From positions 1-51,231 of the forward strand of contig CANJQC010000027.1 of the NCBI GenBank assembly GCA_947476295.1: a stretch of 51,231 nucleotides of DNA. Reading direction: 5' to 3'. The position numbers and the translations under genes were made by a program. Below, in pieces: positions 19,637-29,012 of this stretch (within the stretch, counting starts at the first letter, position 1; the number at the start of each line of letters is the position of its first letter). The stretch is from Planctomycetaceae bacterium. Lineage in GTDB: Bacteria; Planctomycetota; Planctomycetia; Planctomycetales; Planctomycetaceae. The notes below the pieces were generated by a model that ran no database searches, had not been told where the DNA came from, and was given only the letters and a program-made list of their open reading frames with translations.

Positions 19637-22408
19637 TCACGACAATTCAAATCGGAACCCGCTGCCCGATTCATCGACTTCAACCTGAACGGCCTTAATC
19701 GGTACGCCATCCGCCATTTTGGCGAGGAATTCCGTGGACAGTTGCGGCAGCATGGTGCCGGTGAGAATTTTGTCTACGTTTCTTGCTCCGCTATCGACTT
19801 CTGTACAGCGGCTGACGATGTGGTCAAGGACGGCGTCGCTCCACGTGAAGCTGGCGTCGTAGTGTTCGCGAATGCGATTGGCGATTTTTCCCAACTTGAG
19901 CACCGCGATTTGACGCATGATCTTGTCGCTGAGAGGGAAATACGGGATCACCGTGATTCGGCCCAAGAATGCTGGCTTAAACGACTTCAACAGCTCCGGG
20001 TGCAACGCAGCGGCAAGACCCTCGGCGTCCGGCATCGTTTCAGGATCGGCACACAATTTCATGATCGTGTCCGTCGCGGCGTTGGATGTCATGATCACAA
20101 CTGTATTCTTGAAGTCTATGTCGCGGCCTTCTCCGTCTTTCATGTTGCCTTTGTCAAAGACCTGGTAGAAAACATCCTGCACGCCGGGATGGGCTTTTTC
20201 CATCTCATCCAGCAACACGACACTGTATGGCTTGCGGCGAACGGCTTCGGTCAGGACTCCGCCTTCGCCATATCCCACGTATCCGGGTGGTGATCCCATC
20301 AGCAGCGATACTTTATGTTCCTCTTTGAATTCAGACATATTGATCGTCGTCATATTCTGCTCACCACCGTAGAGCAATTCTGCCAGCGCAATCGCGGTCT
20401 CGGTCTTTCCCACACCGCTCGGGCCGACCAGAAAGAACACACCAATCGGCCTGCTGGGGTCTGTAAGGTTGGCTCGTGACGTGCGGATTCGCTGAGCGAT
20501 GGCTTCCAGGCCGTGCGATTGACCGACAACTCTTTCTTCCATTCGCTCATTCAACCTGATGATGTTCTGGATCTCATCGCTTACCATGCGACCGACGGGA
20601 ATCCCGGTCCAAGATGCTACGATTTCGGCCACGGCCTGTGAATCGACACATGCCTGAAGCAGCGGTGAATCTCCCTGAATACCGGCAAGCTGCTTGTTGC
20701 GTTCGCCGAGTTCGGTGACCAGCTTCGTTCGGTCTTCATCTGCCAGCGGTGGAGTCGCCGCTTCGGCGACTGGAACTGCCGGGGCCGCAGCGGCGGGGGT
20801 TGCAGCGGCGGGCTTTGTAGGCGGATTTTGTGCTGCGGCTGACGACGGCGCCTTCGCGGGAACCGGCGGCGGTGGTGGAGCCAGCTTATCGCGGAGTGTC
20901 CGAATCTGAGCGATCAAATCCTTCTCTGCATGCCACTGTTGCTTCAGCGTTTCATATCGAGCTAGAGCGTCCGACTTCTTCTGGATCAACTTTTCAAGAC
21001 CATCGGCGTGGTCGGTACCAATCGCAGATTCTCGCTGGAGAATTTCAATTGCGGTTGTCGTTAAATCCACGGTCCTCTGACAGTCTTCAATCGCCGGCGG
21101 CACGGTCGTGTGTCCAATCGCGACTCGGGCACACGCGGTGTCGAGCAAACTCACTGATTTGTCCGGCAACTGGCGACCGGAAATGTAACGGCTGGAAAGA
21201 CGCACAGAGTCTTCAACAGCTTCGTTCAGAATCTCAACCCGATGATGCTTTTGCAGCGTATCCACAAGACCACGCATCATCGCGATGGCCTTTTCTTCAC
21301 TGGGTTCTTCAACTTTGACGACTTGAAATCGGCGTGCGAGTGCGGCATCCCGTTCGAAGTACTTTTTGTACTCCGCCCATGTCGTCGCTGCGATGGTGCG
21401 AAGTTCCCCGCGTGCCAGAGCGGGTTTCAGTAAATTGGCAGCATCTCCCTGCCCCGCCTGACCACCGGCACCGATCAGCGTATGGGCTTCGTCGATGAAC
21501 AAAATGATGGGAGTGACCGAACGATTGACTTCGGCAATCACCGACTTCAGACGATTTTCGAATTCCCCCTTCACTCCCGCACCGGCCTGCAGCAGACTTA
21601 GATCCAAAGTTCTGACGGCGACATTCTGTAACGCGGGCGGGACATCGCCCTGAGCGATTCGCAGGGCAAATCCTTCGACAACAGCGGTTTTCCCGACGCC
21701 TGCTTCGCCCGTCATAATGGGATTATTTTGCCGGCGCCGCGTCAGAATATCGATGATCTGACGAATCTCGGAATCACGTCCTAGGACAGGATCAATCTTG
21801 CCCGCTTTGGCTCGAGCGGTGAGATCGATCGTGAATTGATCCAGCGATGGTGTCTGAGATGATCCGCCGCCAGCCGGTCCACCACCTGCCGGCGCACCGG
21901 GGCGTGGAGTGGTTGGGAAATCTGCGACGACTTCAGGGCTTTCCGCCAGAATCGTGGTCAGATCCCGAGCAAGTGTTTCAGGATGAATTTTTGTCAGTTC
22001 GGCAGACATCTCCCCTGCCAACTGGGACAACGATCGATCCGAGAGCAGAGCCAGCAGTAGGTAACCGGATCGCGTCTGAATGGCGGAATGATCAATTGAA
22101 CCCAGAACCCATGCTTCACGGGCTAGGTCCACGACATGTTGAGACAACAGCGGCTGGCTGGAGTTCCCCGTCTTCAGTTTGTCAATCGCTCGCGTAAGGT
22201 CTGCCGTGATCCTAGCATGGCTAAGACTGTAAAATTTCAGAATGGTCAGTATATCATTGGGTGTGCCTTCCAGCAGCTTCAGCAGCCAGTGTTCAATTTC
22301 GACGTTGTAATTGGTTCTGGACAGACAAGTGCCAGCGGCAGCTTCCAGCGTGCGCGTGCAGGTGGTGTTAAGTTTGCCAATCAACGCTTTGAGATTCACA
22401 GTGGCCAT
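19637..22408 (-). CDS. tssH: T6SS sheath-recycling ATPase TssH (ClpV)
   Basis: ClpV is a Clp/Hsp100 AAA+ ATPase that pulls apart contracted TssBC sheaths for reuse. The 923-residue product has an N-terminal Clp domain (about 1-165), the first AAA+ module with P-loop GEAGVGKT (234-241) and Walker B 'ILFIDEAH' (302-309), a coiled-coil middle region, and the second AAA+ module with GPSGVGKT (662-669) and 'VVLLDEMEKAHP'. The family is usually 850-890 residues. The extra length comes from a low-complexity Pro/Ala segment at about 510-555 just after the middle coiled coil. It is the last gene of the minus-strand T6SS arm, separated from tssG by a repeat-rich 521-bp spacer. Confidence 0.95.
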   Translation of the reverse strand: MATVNLKALIGKLNTTCTRTLEAAAGTCLSRTNYNVEIEHWLLKLLEGTPNDILTILKFYSLSHARITADLTRAIDKLKTGNSSQPLLSQHVVDLAREAWVLGSIDHSAIQTRSGYLLLALLSDRSLSQLAGEMSAELTKIHPETLARDLTTILAESPEVVADFPTTPRPGAPAGGGPAGGGSSQTPSLDQFTIDLTARAKAGKIDPVLGRDSEIRQIIDILTRRRQNNPIMTGEAGVGKTAVVEGFALRIAQGDVPPALQNVAVRTLDLSLLQAGAGVKGEFENRLKSVIAEVNRSVTPIILFIDEAHTLIGAGGQAGQGDAANLLKPALARGELRTIAATTWAEYKKYFERDAALARRFQVVKVEEPSEEKAIAMMRGLVDTLQKHHRVEILNEAVEDSVRLSSRYISGRQLPDKSVSLLDTACARVAIGHTTVPPAIEDCQRTVDLTTTAIEILQRESAIGTDHADGLEKLIQKKSDALARYETLKQQWHAEKDLIAQIRTLRDKLAPPPPPVPAKAPSSAAAQNPPTKPAAATPAAAAPAVPVAEAATPPLADEDRTKLVTELGERNKQLAGIQGDSPLLQACVDSQAVAEIVASWTGIPVGRMVSDEIQNIIRLNERMEERVVGQSHGLEAIAQRIRTSRANLTDPSRPIGVFFLVGPSGVGKTETAIALAELLYGGEQNMTTINMSEFKEEHKVSLLMGSPPGYVGYGEGGVLTEAVRRKPYSVVLLDEMEKAHPGVQDVFYQVFDKGNMKDGEGRDIDFKNTVVIMTSNAATDTIMKLCADPETMPDAEGLAAALHPELLKSFKPAFLGRITVIPYFPLSDKIMRQIAVLKLGKIANRIREHYDASFTWSDAVLDHIVSRCTEVDSGARNVDKILTGTMLPQLSTEFLAKMADGVPIKAVQVEVDESGSGFRFELS

Positions 22409-22530
22409 GATTCACTTCTGAAGAACGAGGAGTGGGAATTCAACAAGGACGCTGCACAACAGCACCGCTGACTTTACGAAAGAGGTAGCAGATGAGTCAA
22501 GTTTTAGGTGCGAGGGCGGCAGGACTATAC

Positions 22531-22660
22531 GTAGGATGGACATTCATGTCCGTCGCCTGGCCATGAAACACTGTCGAAGCAAAGGCTATTGTGTCTTCAC
22601 AATCGTTCCACAATGCGACGCCCCTTTTGCCAACATCTCGGACATGAATGTCCAAGCTAC
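22531..22660. repeat. 130-bp element with terminal inverted repeats
   Basis: The left end GTAGGATGGACATTCATG (then TCCG) at 22531-22552 and the right end CGGACATGAATGTCCA (then AGCTAC) at 22639-22660 are inverted repeats of 22 bases with three mismatches. Each arm holds the near-palindrome GGACATTCATGTCC. The 86-base interior has no coding frame. Part of the left half matches 1067-1130. The size and ends resemble a very small non-autonomous mobile element or REP-like repeat. It lies in the tssG-clpV spacer. Confidence 0.65.
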
Positions 22661-22775
22661 AGGAATCACAGCACTGGACAGAGACTGAAGAACATCGTCA
22701 CAAACGCAAGTACGGGATACAAGCGAGGCACCACTAATTCACGGTGGATTTATGCTGCTGGTTCGCCGTAGTGTT

Positions 22776-22833
22776 AATTTTGGATTTCCGATTTGCGATT
22801 TTGGATTGAATCGCAAATCAAAAATCCAAAATT
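22776..22833. repeat. AT-rich inverted repeat
   Basis: The two 25-base arms, 22776-22800 and 22809-22833, contain TTTGGATTT...GATTTGCGATT and its complement. They pair with only two mismatches around an 8-base loop. The AT content differs from the surroundings. It is a second, unrelated intergenic inverted repeat in the same tssG-clpV spacer, and the rest of that spacer (22409-22929) shows nothing else. Confidence 0.75.
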
Positions 22834-22929
22834 GCAATAATGGTGGGCCGTCGCGGCTTATCAGCCCCTATAGTCCGGCCCTACGATCCAAGAAGCCTCA
22901 AACACACTGCCGAAAACATGATCCGTATC

Positions 22930-24066
22930 TCAAAACCGGAAGATGACATCGCGAGAATCCGTTCCTCGCTGTTCTGTCGTTGGCAGCCAGGTGGTCCAGC
23001 CGAGGCGTGGTTCGTAGCTGTCGTCGGTGGATAGGCGACACACGGGAATGTCTTCTTTCTTCAGGATCAGCTGGATGTCAAAGTCTCGGTTGATTCCGGC
23101 GTAAAACCGGACGATGTCCGCGATTGCCTGCAGTCGGATTCCTCCCGGCAGCAGTGTGAGGAATTCGTCGTGGGTGAGTGGTCCCAGGACGACTCGAAAG
23201 CGGAATTGCACATCCCACGCACACGTTCCAACAACTGCCTCTTCACCCAGTTGCAGGTTTTGTCCGAACACATTCGCGCGTGAAGGCAGACACGATTGAT
23301 TCTCCGATGCAAGCTGCAGCCATTGACCGACGAATTGTTCGACCACGGCTGCAATCCTGAAGCAGTCGGTAACAATCTGCTCCAACCCTACTGCTGTGCG
23401 TGTCGCCGAAGCAAATAGTCCGCCGTAGGCCAAAATTGTCTGGTCCTCAAACGGGAAGCGTTCCCGCAGAGTGACCATTCCCAGACCGACCAGACTCAGC
23501 AGGCTGCTGGTGAACTGGTCATCCTGACGAATTCCGTCACGCAGGCAGCGTTCATACGCAAACGGGAATCGATATTTCTCCCAGGCTCTGTAAAAAAAAG
23601 AGATGGCTCGATGATTAAACAGGTCAAAAAACTCCTGGACCGCATAGTCTTTGTTGCGAAAATGTGATCGTTCGATAATCATCGATGTGTAATGCTGCGG
23701 CAACACTCCGCCTGGACCGGTGAGCCCCATGAACGGCACGGTCATTTCAAACGTAGGCGTACGTTCTGAGGCGGAACGCTGATCTGCGATCGAAGCCTGT
23801 TCTGTCGTTTCTGACTGTGCTGGCCTCCGTGTGGTCGTGACGGCGGCAATCTGACCTGGCGGGAAACAGAGCGACGCAAGGGTGCGAAATCGCAGACATT
23901 CACCGTCCGCGTCCCCGTCGCCGCCAACGGACGTACGCTGGCCTCGGCTGGTTTCAATGACCATGCGTTCGATAATCCGAACAGCCTGAAAAAATTCGAA
24001 TTCCTGAGGTGTTTTCAGCAGTTCCTGAATCAGATCAGCGCTTGATTCCCTGCCTGAATCGGCCAT
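22930..24066 (-). CDS. tssG: T6SS baseplate subunit TssG
   Basis: TssG joins TssF, TssE and TssK in the baseplate wedge. The 378-residue product begins with the typical N terminus 'LIQELLKTPQEFEFFQAVRIIER'. It has the family block 'FMGLTGPGGVLPQHYT', then 'FFDLFNHRAISFFYRAWEKYRF', and ends with 'LGWTTWLPT'. The length is near the family norm of 330-370. Its start lies 37 bp inside the end of tssF in another frame, so the two are probably translated together. The gene is followed by a 521-bp repeat-rich spacer before clpV. Confidence 0.95.
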   Translation of the reverse strand: MADSGRESSADLIQELLKTPQEFEFFQAVRIIERMVIETSRGQRTSVGGDGDADGECLRFRTLASLCFPPGQIAAVTTTRRPAQSETTEQASIADQRSASERTPTFEMTVPFMGLTGPGGVLPQHYTSMIIERSHFRNKDYAVQEFFDLFNHRAISFFYRAWEKYRFPFAYERCLRDGIRQDDQFTSSLLSLVGLGMVTLRERFPFEDQTILAYGGLFASATRTAVGLEQIVTDCFRIAAVVEQFVGQWLQLASENQSCLPSRANVFGQNLQLGEEAVVGTCAWDVQFRFRVVLGPLTHDEFLTLLPGGIRLQAIADIVRFYAGINRDFDIQLILKKEDIPVCRLSTDDSYEPRLGWTTWLPTTEQRGTDSRDVIFRF

Positions 24067-25877
24067 TTCCAGATCCCCTGTCCGCGTGACTGGCGAAGTT
24101 GTGTTGTCGCCGCTAGTTGTGTGAATGAATTGAGCGACGTGTACATTGCAAAGAATTGATTCAGGACTGACGCGAACAGATACGGGCTGTCGCCAGCGAA
24201 GTTGTCTTCGTTCAGTGACAGTTGAATCTTCGTCCCTTTGGCGAAGGCACCACCCATTCGGTGAACGCAGGATTCCGTGGTGATCTTCAGGATGCCGGCG
24301 ATCAGATTTCGTGTCTGTTCAGATTCGCGGACATCGTTCAGCGCCAACACCTCACGCAGCGCCACGACGGAGTCTTTCTCGTCGGACAGCGACATGTGAT
24401 TAAGTGACAGTTGCGAGACCAACGGCCACAGATTGCGGCGTCCGAGGTGACCGCGAAAGACGGGAGTGGGCGTCACGAGACATTTGATTTCCGAAACCGG
24501 GCCTCGTCCCCCCGCCAGCTCAAAAGCAATGCGAGCCGTATCACGTTGTTCTGCCAGAACTTCCGGCAGGTCGCGATTGAAGCACATCAGATCCGCGTAC
24601 AAAACCCCATGCGTTTGCTGATACGGCGAGAACCGAGGATCGACGAGAGTCAGATACATCTCCGTCGGCGCTTTCAGCGAGCCGCGATCTCGTTCGACCG
24701 GGCCGGGTCGTCGAGTGGCGTGCCAGAAACCGGCGTTCTCTGAAGTCCCGCCGTGATGCACAGAATAGAACGGACGAAACTGACGTGTTTCTCCTTCCTG
24801 ATCATCCACATGCACGTCTTCGATCGAAAAAATTTCGTGAGCGTCTTCCGCTCGTGCATCGGGGATGATGCGAAACTCGGTCGATCGAAACGACAGCGGC
24901 ATCGCGTCGGCGGTTTTGCGAAACAGGTTGATTACCGGAGTACAGCCCAGCCGCACGGTGTCCGCCGACACAAGTCCCGCGACGCCCGCATCATGCTCGC
25001 TCAGCAGCACAGAGATTTCAATTTTGTTGCCCGCAGACTTCAATACCGCAGCAGTCAGTCCCGTCAGATCGAAGAACAGGAATTTCTGCGGCAGCACAAA
25101 ATACTCGGTCAATAACCGATAGCCGGGAAACGACTGATTGGTCTGAGGCAGAATGGCGTCTTCCGCCGCGAACCCAACCGGCTTGATCGAAGACGCAGGC
25201 AGAACCGTGCAAACCGTGCCGTCTGCCCCCGACACTACGACTTCCAGCGTCTGGGTCAGAACGAGTTCAAGTAATCTCGCCGCTTTTTGAAAATTCGGGA
25301 TCGAGATATAAAATCGCAGCGTATCCAACGTGTATGCCGCAAACGATTTCCCGGGATCGACCGTCGCAAACTCAAACCGCAGGACCGATTCGGCATCGTT
25401 GCGCCGGGGAGAGGGCGGTGCAGAAAATGGACGCGGTAACAGTCGAACCGAAACGGGATCCATCGGAAACAGCCGGACCGGGAAACAACTGCGAAACAAA
25501 CAATGATTGCCTCGGACTTTTTCCGATTCAATCGCCGAATGCCGCTTCAGCAGGTGTCCTTCCGTCAAATCTTTCTGAGCCCGATTGAGTTTGAAACCTA
25601 CGACTGACATGGAGGGGATCGGGGCGACCATGTGCGGATAAAGAATTCCCAGCATCGCATCGACAAGTTCCGGAAAACTGTCGTCGAGCTTCAATCGCGT
25701 TCGGGCGTTCATGTACGCGAACGCCTGAATCAGCCGCTCGACATGCGGGTCCTTTACGCCTGACGCGCTGAGCGTAAGGCGATTGGCGATTTTTGGAAAC
25801 CGATCCGAAAACTCGCGCACTGTACTGCGAAAAAAATCCAGTTCCTTCTGATACGCAGCGTCAAGAGTGTCACTCAT
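24030..25877 (-). CDS. tssF: T6SS baseplate subunit TssF
   Basis: TssF is the large baseplate wedge protein. The 615-residue product starts 'MSDTLDAAYQKELDFFRSTVREFSDRFPKIANRL' (seen in two adjoining blocks), matching the family N terminus. It continues with 'DPHVERLIQAFAYMNARTRLKLDDSFPEL' and contains 'RFRPFYSVHH'-like and 'LTLVDPRFSPY' blocks. The ATG at 25875-25877 is chosen because it gives the family start. A GTG at 25887-25889 that overlaps the tssE stop is an alternative. It overlaps tssG by 37 bp. Confidence 0.94.
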   Translation of the reverse strand: MSDTLDAAYQKELDFFRSTVREFSDRFPKIANRLTLSASGVKDPHVERLIQAFAYMNARTRLKLDDSFPELVDAMLGILYPHMVAPIPSMSVVGFKLNRAQKDLTEGHLLKRHSAIESEKVRGNHCLFRSCFPVRLFPMDPVSVRLLPRPFSAPPSPRRNDAESVLRFEFATVDPGKSFAAYTLDTLRFYISIPNFQKAARLLELVLTQTLEVVVSGADGTVCTVLPASSIKPVGFAAEDAILPQTNQSFPGYRLLTEYFVLPQKFLFFDLTGLTAAVLKSAGNKIEISVLLSEHDAGVAGLVSADTVRLGCTPVINLFRKTADAMPLSFRSTEFRIIPDARAEDAHEIFSIEDVHVDDQEGETRQFRPFYSVHHGGTSENAGFWHATRRPGPVERDRGSLKAPTEMYLTLVDPRFSPYQQTHGVLYADLMCFNRDLPEVLAEQRDTARIAFELAGGRGPVSEIKCLVTPTPVFRGHLGRRNLWPLVSQLSLNHMSLSDEKDSVVALREVLALNDVRESEQTRNLIAGILKITTESCVHRMGGAFAKGTKIQLSLNEDNFAGDSPYLFASVLNQFFAMYTSLNSFTQLAATTQLRQSRGQGIWKWPIQAGNQALI

Positions 25878-25885
25878 CGGTACTT

Positions 25886-26368
25886 TCACTTTACATTGAA
25901 CTGACCGGTCGATGATTCCAGCACGGAGTCATACAGCACCAGATGTTTCTTTTCGTTGATGATCAGCGTGGCTTCGATGCGAAACTGAAAGGTCCGGTTG
26001 AAGTAATATTCATCGGCCACATGACGGATTCGCACGTCGGTCAGTCGTGGTTCGAACAGTTCAATTGCCCTGCGAATCGCCTCCACCAGCACATCTGGAT
26101 TGGATGCCGCATTGAGCCCCGCCGCCGTGAAATCTGGCAGGCCATAGTTCACCAGAGAGTTTTCCAGTTCAGTGAATTCTGGCAACCAGGCCGTACAACG
26201 TGATCGCGTATTCAGCAGATTTTCCAGATCGCGTCGAATCGCCTGTTGAATCAGTTTTAGCTGAACAGATTCCTCCAGCGGTTTTTCATGGCTGCTCTGC
26301 GGATCGTCGTCCAGCAGCCGATCGAGTACGGACAGTACGATTCTGGAACTTTCGGATCCACGACTCAT
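25886..26368 (-). CDS. tssE: T6SS baseplate subunit TssE (gp25-like)
   Basis: TssE is the gp25-like protein at which sheath assembly starts. The 160-residue product has 'SVLDRLLDDDP' near the N terminus, 'SVQLKLIQQAIRRDLENLLNTR', the block 'LENSLVNYGLPDF', and 'AIRRAIELFEPRL' with the Glu-Pro-Arg-Leu motif conserved in gp25 proteins. Lengths of 130-170 are usual. It overlaps tagJ by 4 bp at its start and lies directly before tssF, in a tightly packed operon. Confidence 0.93.
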   Translation of the reverse strand: MSRGSESSRIVLSVLDRLLDDDPQSSHEKPLEESVQLKLIQQAIRRDLENLLNTRSRCTAWLPEFTELENSLVNYGLPDFTAAGLNAASNPDVLVEAIRRAIELFEPRLTDVRIRHVADEYYFNRTFQFRIEATLIINEKKHLVLYDSVLESSTGQFNVK

Positions 26369-27168
26369 TGGGAGTTGACCTGCCGTAACGACGTGATATC
26401 CATTATCAACACGGGTTCTTCGCCCGCAAGAAATTCTCGCTGTCCTATGCCTTGTACAATGGCACCTTCGGCGCTGGATTTCCAGTCTGTGGCTCGACCA
26501 GTACGGGCTCCCGGATCTTCGGCCTTGTCTGAGCCGTAGTAGAGAACCGGGATGTGAATCCGACCGGAGATATCGCCCTCAGTTTCAATCGTTGCCGCCC
26601 GCCATAACAAATCCGTCAGACAATCCGGCGGAGAAAACTCCAGCAACTGCACCTGATCGATTGCAATCCAGTAGTATTTTCCAGTCGCTGTATACACTTC
26701 AAGATTTGGTCCGAGTAGGTCGTCCAGATCGCGAAATCCTGCGACGACATTTCCATTCATTTCAAAACGGCAGTCAGGTTCATTGTCGCAGGCCTCTGCA
26801 ATCAGTCGTGCGGCCTCCGCGTATTCCCCATTCCGCACGCAGAGCATCGCATGAAGTCGCCGCTGCTGATTTTCTGTCGGGTTCACAGTAAATTCAGGAA
26901 CTCGGCCCGCCGTGTAGACTTCTCGACGACACATTTCTGATCGAATCAAATGCCGCAGCAGATTGACGCCGATCGCCGCTTTCGGATCAATCTGGCCAGC
27001 AGCATCCAGTTGCTTGTCGGCACGTTCCAGTTCGCCCGCATAACACAGGAATTCGCAGAGCAGCCCCCGGGACACAAGATCCGTCGGTTGTTTCCTGACA
27101 GCGTCAGTTACGGCGGCAATGGCTTCATTCAGTTTTCCTGCGCGAAACAATTCCTGGGCGGTGGACAT
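26365..27168 (-). CDS. tagJ: T6SS accessory protein TagJ (ImpE/SciE family)
   Basis: ImpE/TagJ proteins bind sheath subunit TssB and assist ClpV in some systems. The 267-residue product has an N-terminal helical-repeat part ('AQELFRAGKLNEAIAAVTDAVRKQPTD', 'RGLLCEFLCYAGELERADKQL') and the C-terminal ImpE block ('YYWIAIDQVQLLEFSPPDCLTDLLWR', 'IHIPVLYYGS'). These fit the family well over its full length. I use the ATG at 27166-27168. It is followed by tssE with a 4-bp overlap and preceded by the second tssC across 75 bp. ImpE is often found in clusters with a plain ClpV system. Confidence 0.9.
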   Translation of the reverse strand: MSTAQELFRAGKLNEAIAAVTDAVRKQPTDLVSRGLLCEFLCYAGELERADKQLDAAGQIDPKAAIGVNLLRHLIRSEMCRREVYTAGRVPEFTVNPTENQQRRLHAMLCVRNGEYAEAARLIAEACDNEPDCRFEMNGNVVAGFRDLDDLLGPNLEVYTATGKYYWIAIDQVQLLEFSPPDCLTDLLWRAATIETEGDISGRIHIPVLYYGSDKAEDPGARTGRATDWKSSAEGAIVQGIGQREFLAGEEPVLIMDITSLRQVNSQ

Positions 27169-27246
27169 CAATGAGGCTCCGGATACAGTCTGGAAAGAGA
27201 CAAAAATTTATTCGAAAAGACTCGCAACCAAGCACACCGCCATCGG

Positions 27247-28854
27247 CTATTGTTTGAATTCCACACGTCGTGCCTGCAGTGTCATGCTCGAAGTTAACTG
27301 ATCGAGCTGATAGTGAGGAAGCAGTCTAAGTGTCATTGAGTACTCACCCGGTTTCCCCGGTACTTCCTCAACCGACACATCGGCCTCACGAAGAGGATAT
27401 CGGGCTTTTGTTTCCGGACTGGCCCGTTCGTCGGCCGTAACGTAATCCACAAGCCATGATTTGATGTCGTCCGAGATTTTTTCCGGACGCACGGCAGCAC
27501 CGAGTTTCTCACGGACCTTGATCTTGATGTAGTGCGCAATTCGCGAACAACAAAGGACATACTGCAGCATGGCCGAGATTTTTGCGTTGGCACTTGCGGC
27601 GGAATCGGCAAGAGTTTGTGGCTGATGGGCTGACTGATTAGAATAGAATACCGAGTAATCTGTACCCTTGCAGTGTGACAGTGGAATGAATCCCAGACTG
27701 CACAAATCTGCTTCCAGCGTATCCGAAATCGCCACTTCGACCGAACTCCGCAAACCAACTCCACGCGAATCTGTCTGAAATTCATGTGACGCAGGACCTA
27801 CCACCATCCCGCCACTCTCCACACCTCGTTCGGCCCCCCGGATATCGGCAAACCATCCAGACGTGGCAAAGGCTCGAATCAGGACAGCGCCCATCGCCCA
27901 AGCCGCACTGCCCCACAGATAGTTTTTCCGTGTTCCGTCACCGGCGTTTTCAAGAAATCGAAAACCATGTGATTTGCCAGACGCCTCGTCATAAGGACTT
28001 CGCATCAGAATTCTGGGAAGAGTGAGGCCCAGGAACTGACTGTCCACGCGACTGCGGAGTGATCGCCACTTCAGGTGCCGCGGCTGCTGCAGAATCTCAT
28101 GCAGATTGAGAGTCTGTTCCAGCACGGAAAAATCATCCAGACCCAGTAAGGAAGGCGAAGCCGCTGTGATCACCGGAGCAAACGCGGCGGCACCTACTTC
28201 GCTGAGTTGAGTCAGCAGATCAATATCTTCAGGATGGTTTGTGAATTCGTAATTTGCGATCAGGACGCCGAAGGGTTCACCACCGGCAGTGCCAAATTCT
28301 TCTTCGTAGACCTTGCGGAACAGTTCGTTCTGATCAAACTCACCAGCTGCTTCGAAGTTCTTTTTCAATTCGCGCTTCGAAACGTTCAGCACCCGGATAT
28401 GAATGTCCGTGTTGTCGTCGTCCAACTGTCTGGCAGACAACTGACTGCGTCGAGTCTGCCACAGATAGTGCAGTCCGCGCCAACTGGATTCGAGGGCCTG
28501 AAATTCCGGGGTGTGCAGAATCACATTGAGCTGAGCCGAAAGCAATTTGTCGATACGTGCAATGTCGCGGGCAAGGTGACGTTTAACATGGCTCGAATTG
28601 ATCGATTCTCCAGCCCGCAGATTCAACCACAGGCGAACCAGTTCCAGAGGTGAACCGGCGTCGCGTTTTTCCAGCCAGAGGTTGCCAATGGACGCAACGG
28701 ATGCAGCCGCGACATGCGCATTGCTTCTCGAACTGTCGCTGCCTTCCAGACCCCCAGCGATTAGCCATTGCAACAGCCCGGATTCCGCAGGTTCCGGTGC
28801 GCCTTCCGAAAACGAAGCGCTCGCTTCCTGATTCTGCAAAGAGCTGCGCTGCAC
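27247..28854 (-). CDS. second TssC-like sheath protein, divergent paralog
   Basis: The 535-residue product (GTG start at 28852-28854, GAGGGG ribosome site) is a TssC/ImpC-family sheath protein. It has 'LLSAQLNVILHTPEFQALESSWRGLHYLW', 'FDQNELFRKVYEEEFGTAGGEPFGVLIANYEF', and the C-terminal 'LPHYQLDQLTSSMTLQAR' beta strand. It differs from the canonical tssC (29013-30512) by a Ser/Ala-rich N-terminal extension of about 90 residues and many substitutions. Neighbouring paired sheath genes occur in the rhizobial imp locus (impC/impD). It could form a mixed sheath or act as a specialised terminal subunit. No tssB paralog accompanies it. Confidence 0.9.
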   Translation of the reverse strand: MQRSSLQNQEASASFSEGAPEPAESGLLQWLIAGGLEGSDSSRSNAHVAAASVASIGNLWLEKRDAGSPLELVRLWLNLRAGESINSSHVKRHLARDIARIDKLLSAQLNVILHTPEFQALESSWRGLHYLWQTRRSQLSARQLDDDNTDIHIRVLNVSKRELKKNFEAAGEFDQNELFRKVYEEEFGTAGGEPFGVLIANYEFTNHPEDIDLLTQLSEVGAAAFAPVITAASPSLLGLDDFSVLEQTLNLHEILQQPRHLKWRSLRSRVDSQFLGLTLPRILMRSPYDEASGKSHGFRFLENAGDGTRKNYLWGSAAWAMGAVLIRAFATSGWFADIRGAERGVESGGMVVGPASHEFQTDSRGVGLRSSVEVAISDTLEADLCSLGFIPLSHCKGTDYSVFYSNQSAHQPQTLADSAASANAKISAMLQYVLCCSRIAHYIKIKVREKLGAAVRPEKISDDIKSWLVDYVTADERASPETKARYPLREADVSVEEVPGKPGEYSMTLRLLPHYQLDQLTSSMTLQARRVEFKQ

Positions 28855-29012
28855 TTCGGACACCCCTCAGAAATGACGAATACTTCAACGAACGAACAGC
28901 CCGGCTTCACGACGAAGCAGGGCCGTTGCTCGTTTCTCGGCAAGCAAATGGAAGCGGTTATTGCTGCACTTGTACCGGTGATGACGCCCAACCGCTGGCC
29001 GGGCTTTTCTCG
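28855..29012. other. spacer between the two tssC genes with partial repeat
   Basis: AGCGGTT at 28953-28959 pairs with AACCGCT at 28990-28996. The latter is within the word TGACGCCCAACCGCT, which also occurs (as its complement) in the atpA-atpG hairpin. This seems to be a decayed copy of that repeat family in the spacer. No gene is present. Confidence 0.45.

Noticed and set aside
19382-20293. Plus-strand open frame of 303 codons
   Set aside because: It overlaps the end of clpV on the opposite strand. Its translation has no recognisable domain, is rich in Arg and His, and the clpV frame explains the base composition.
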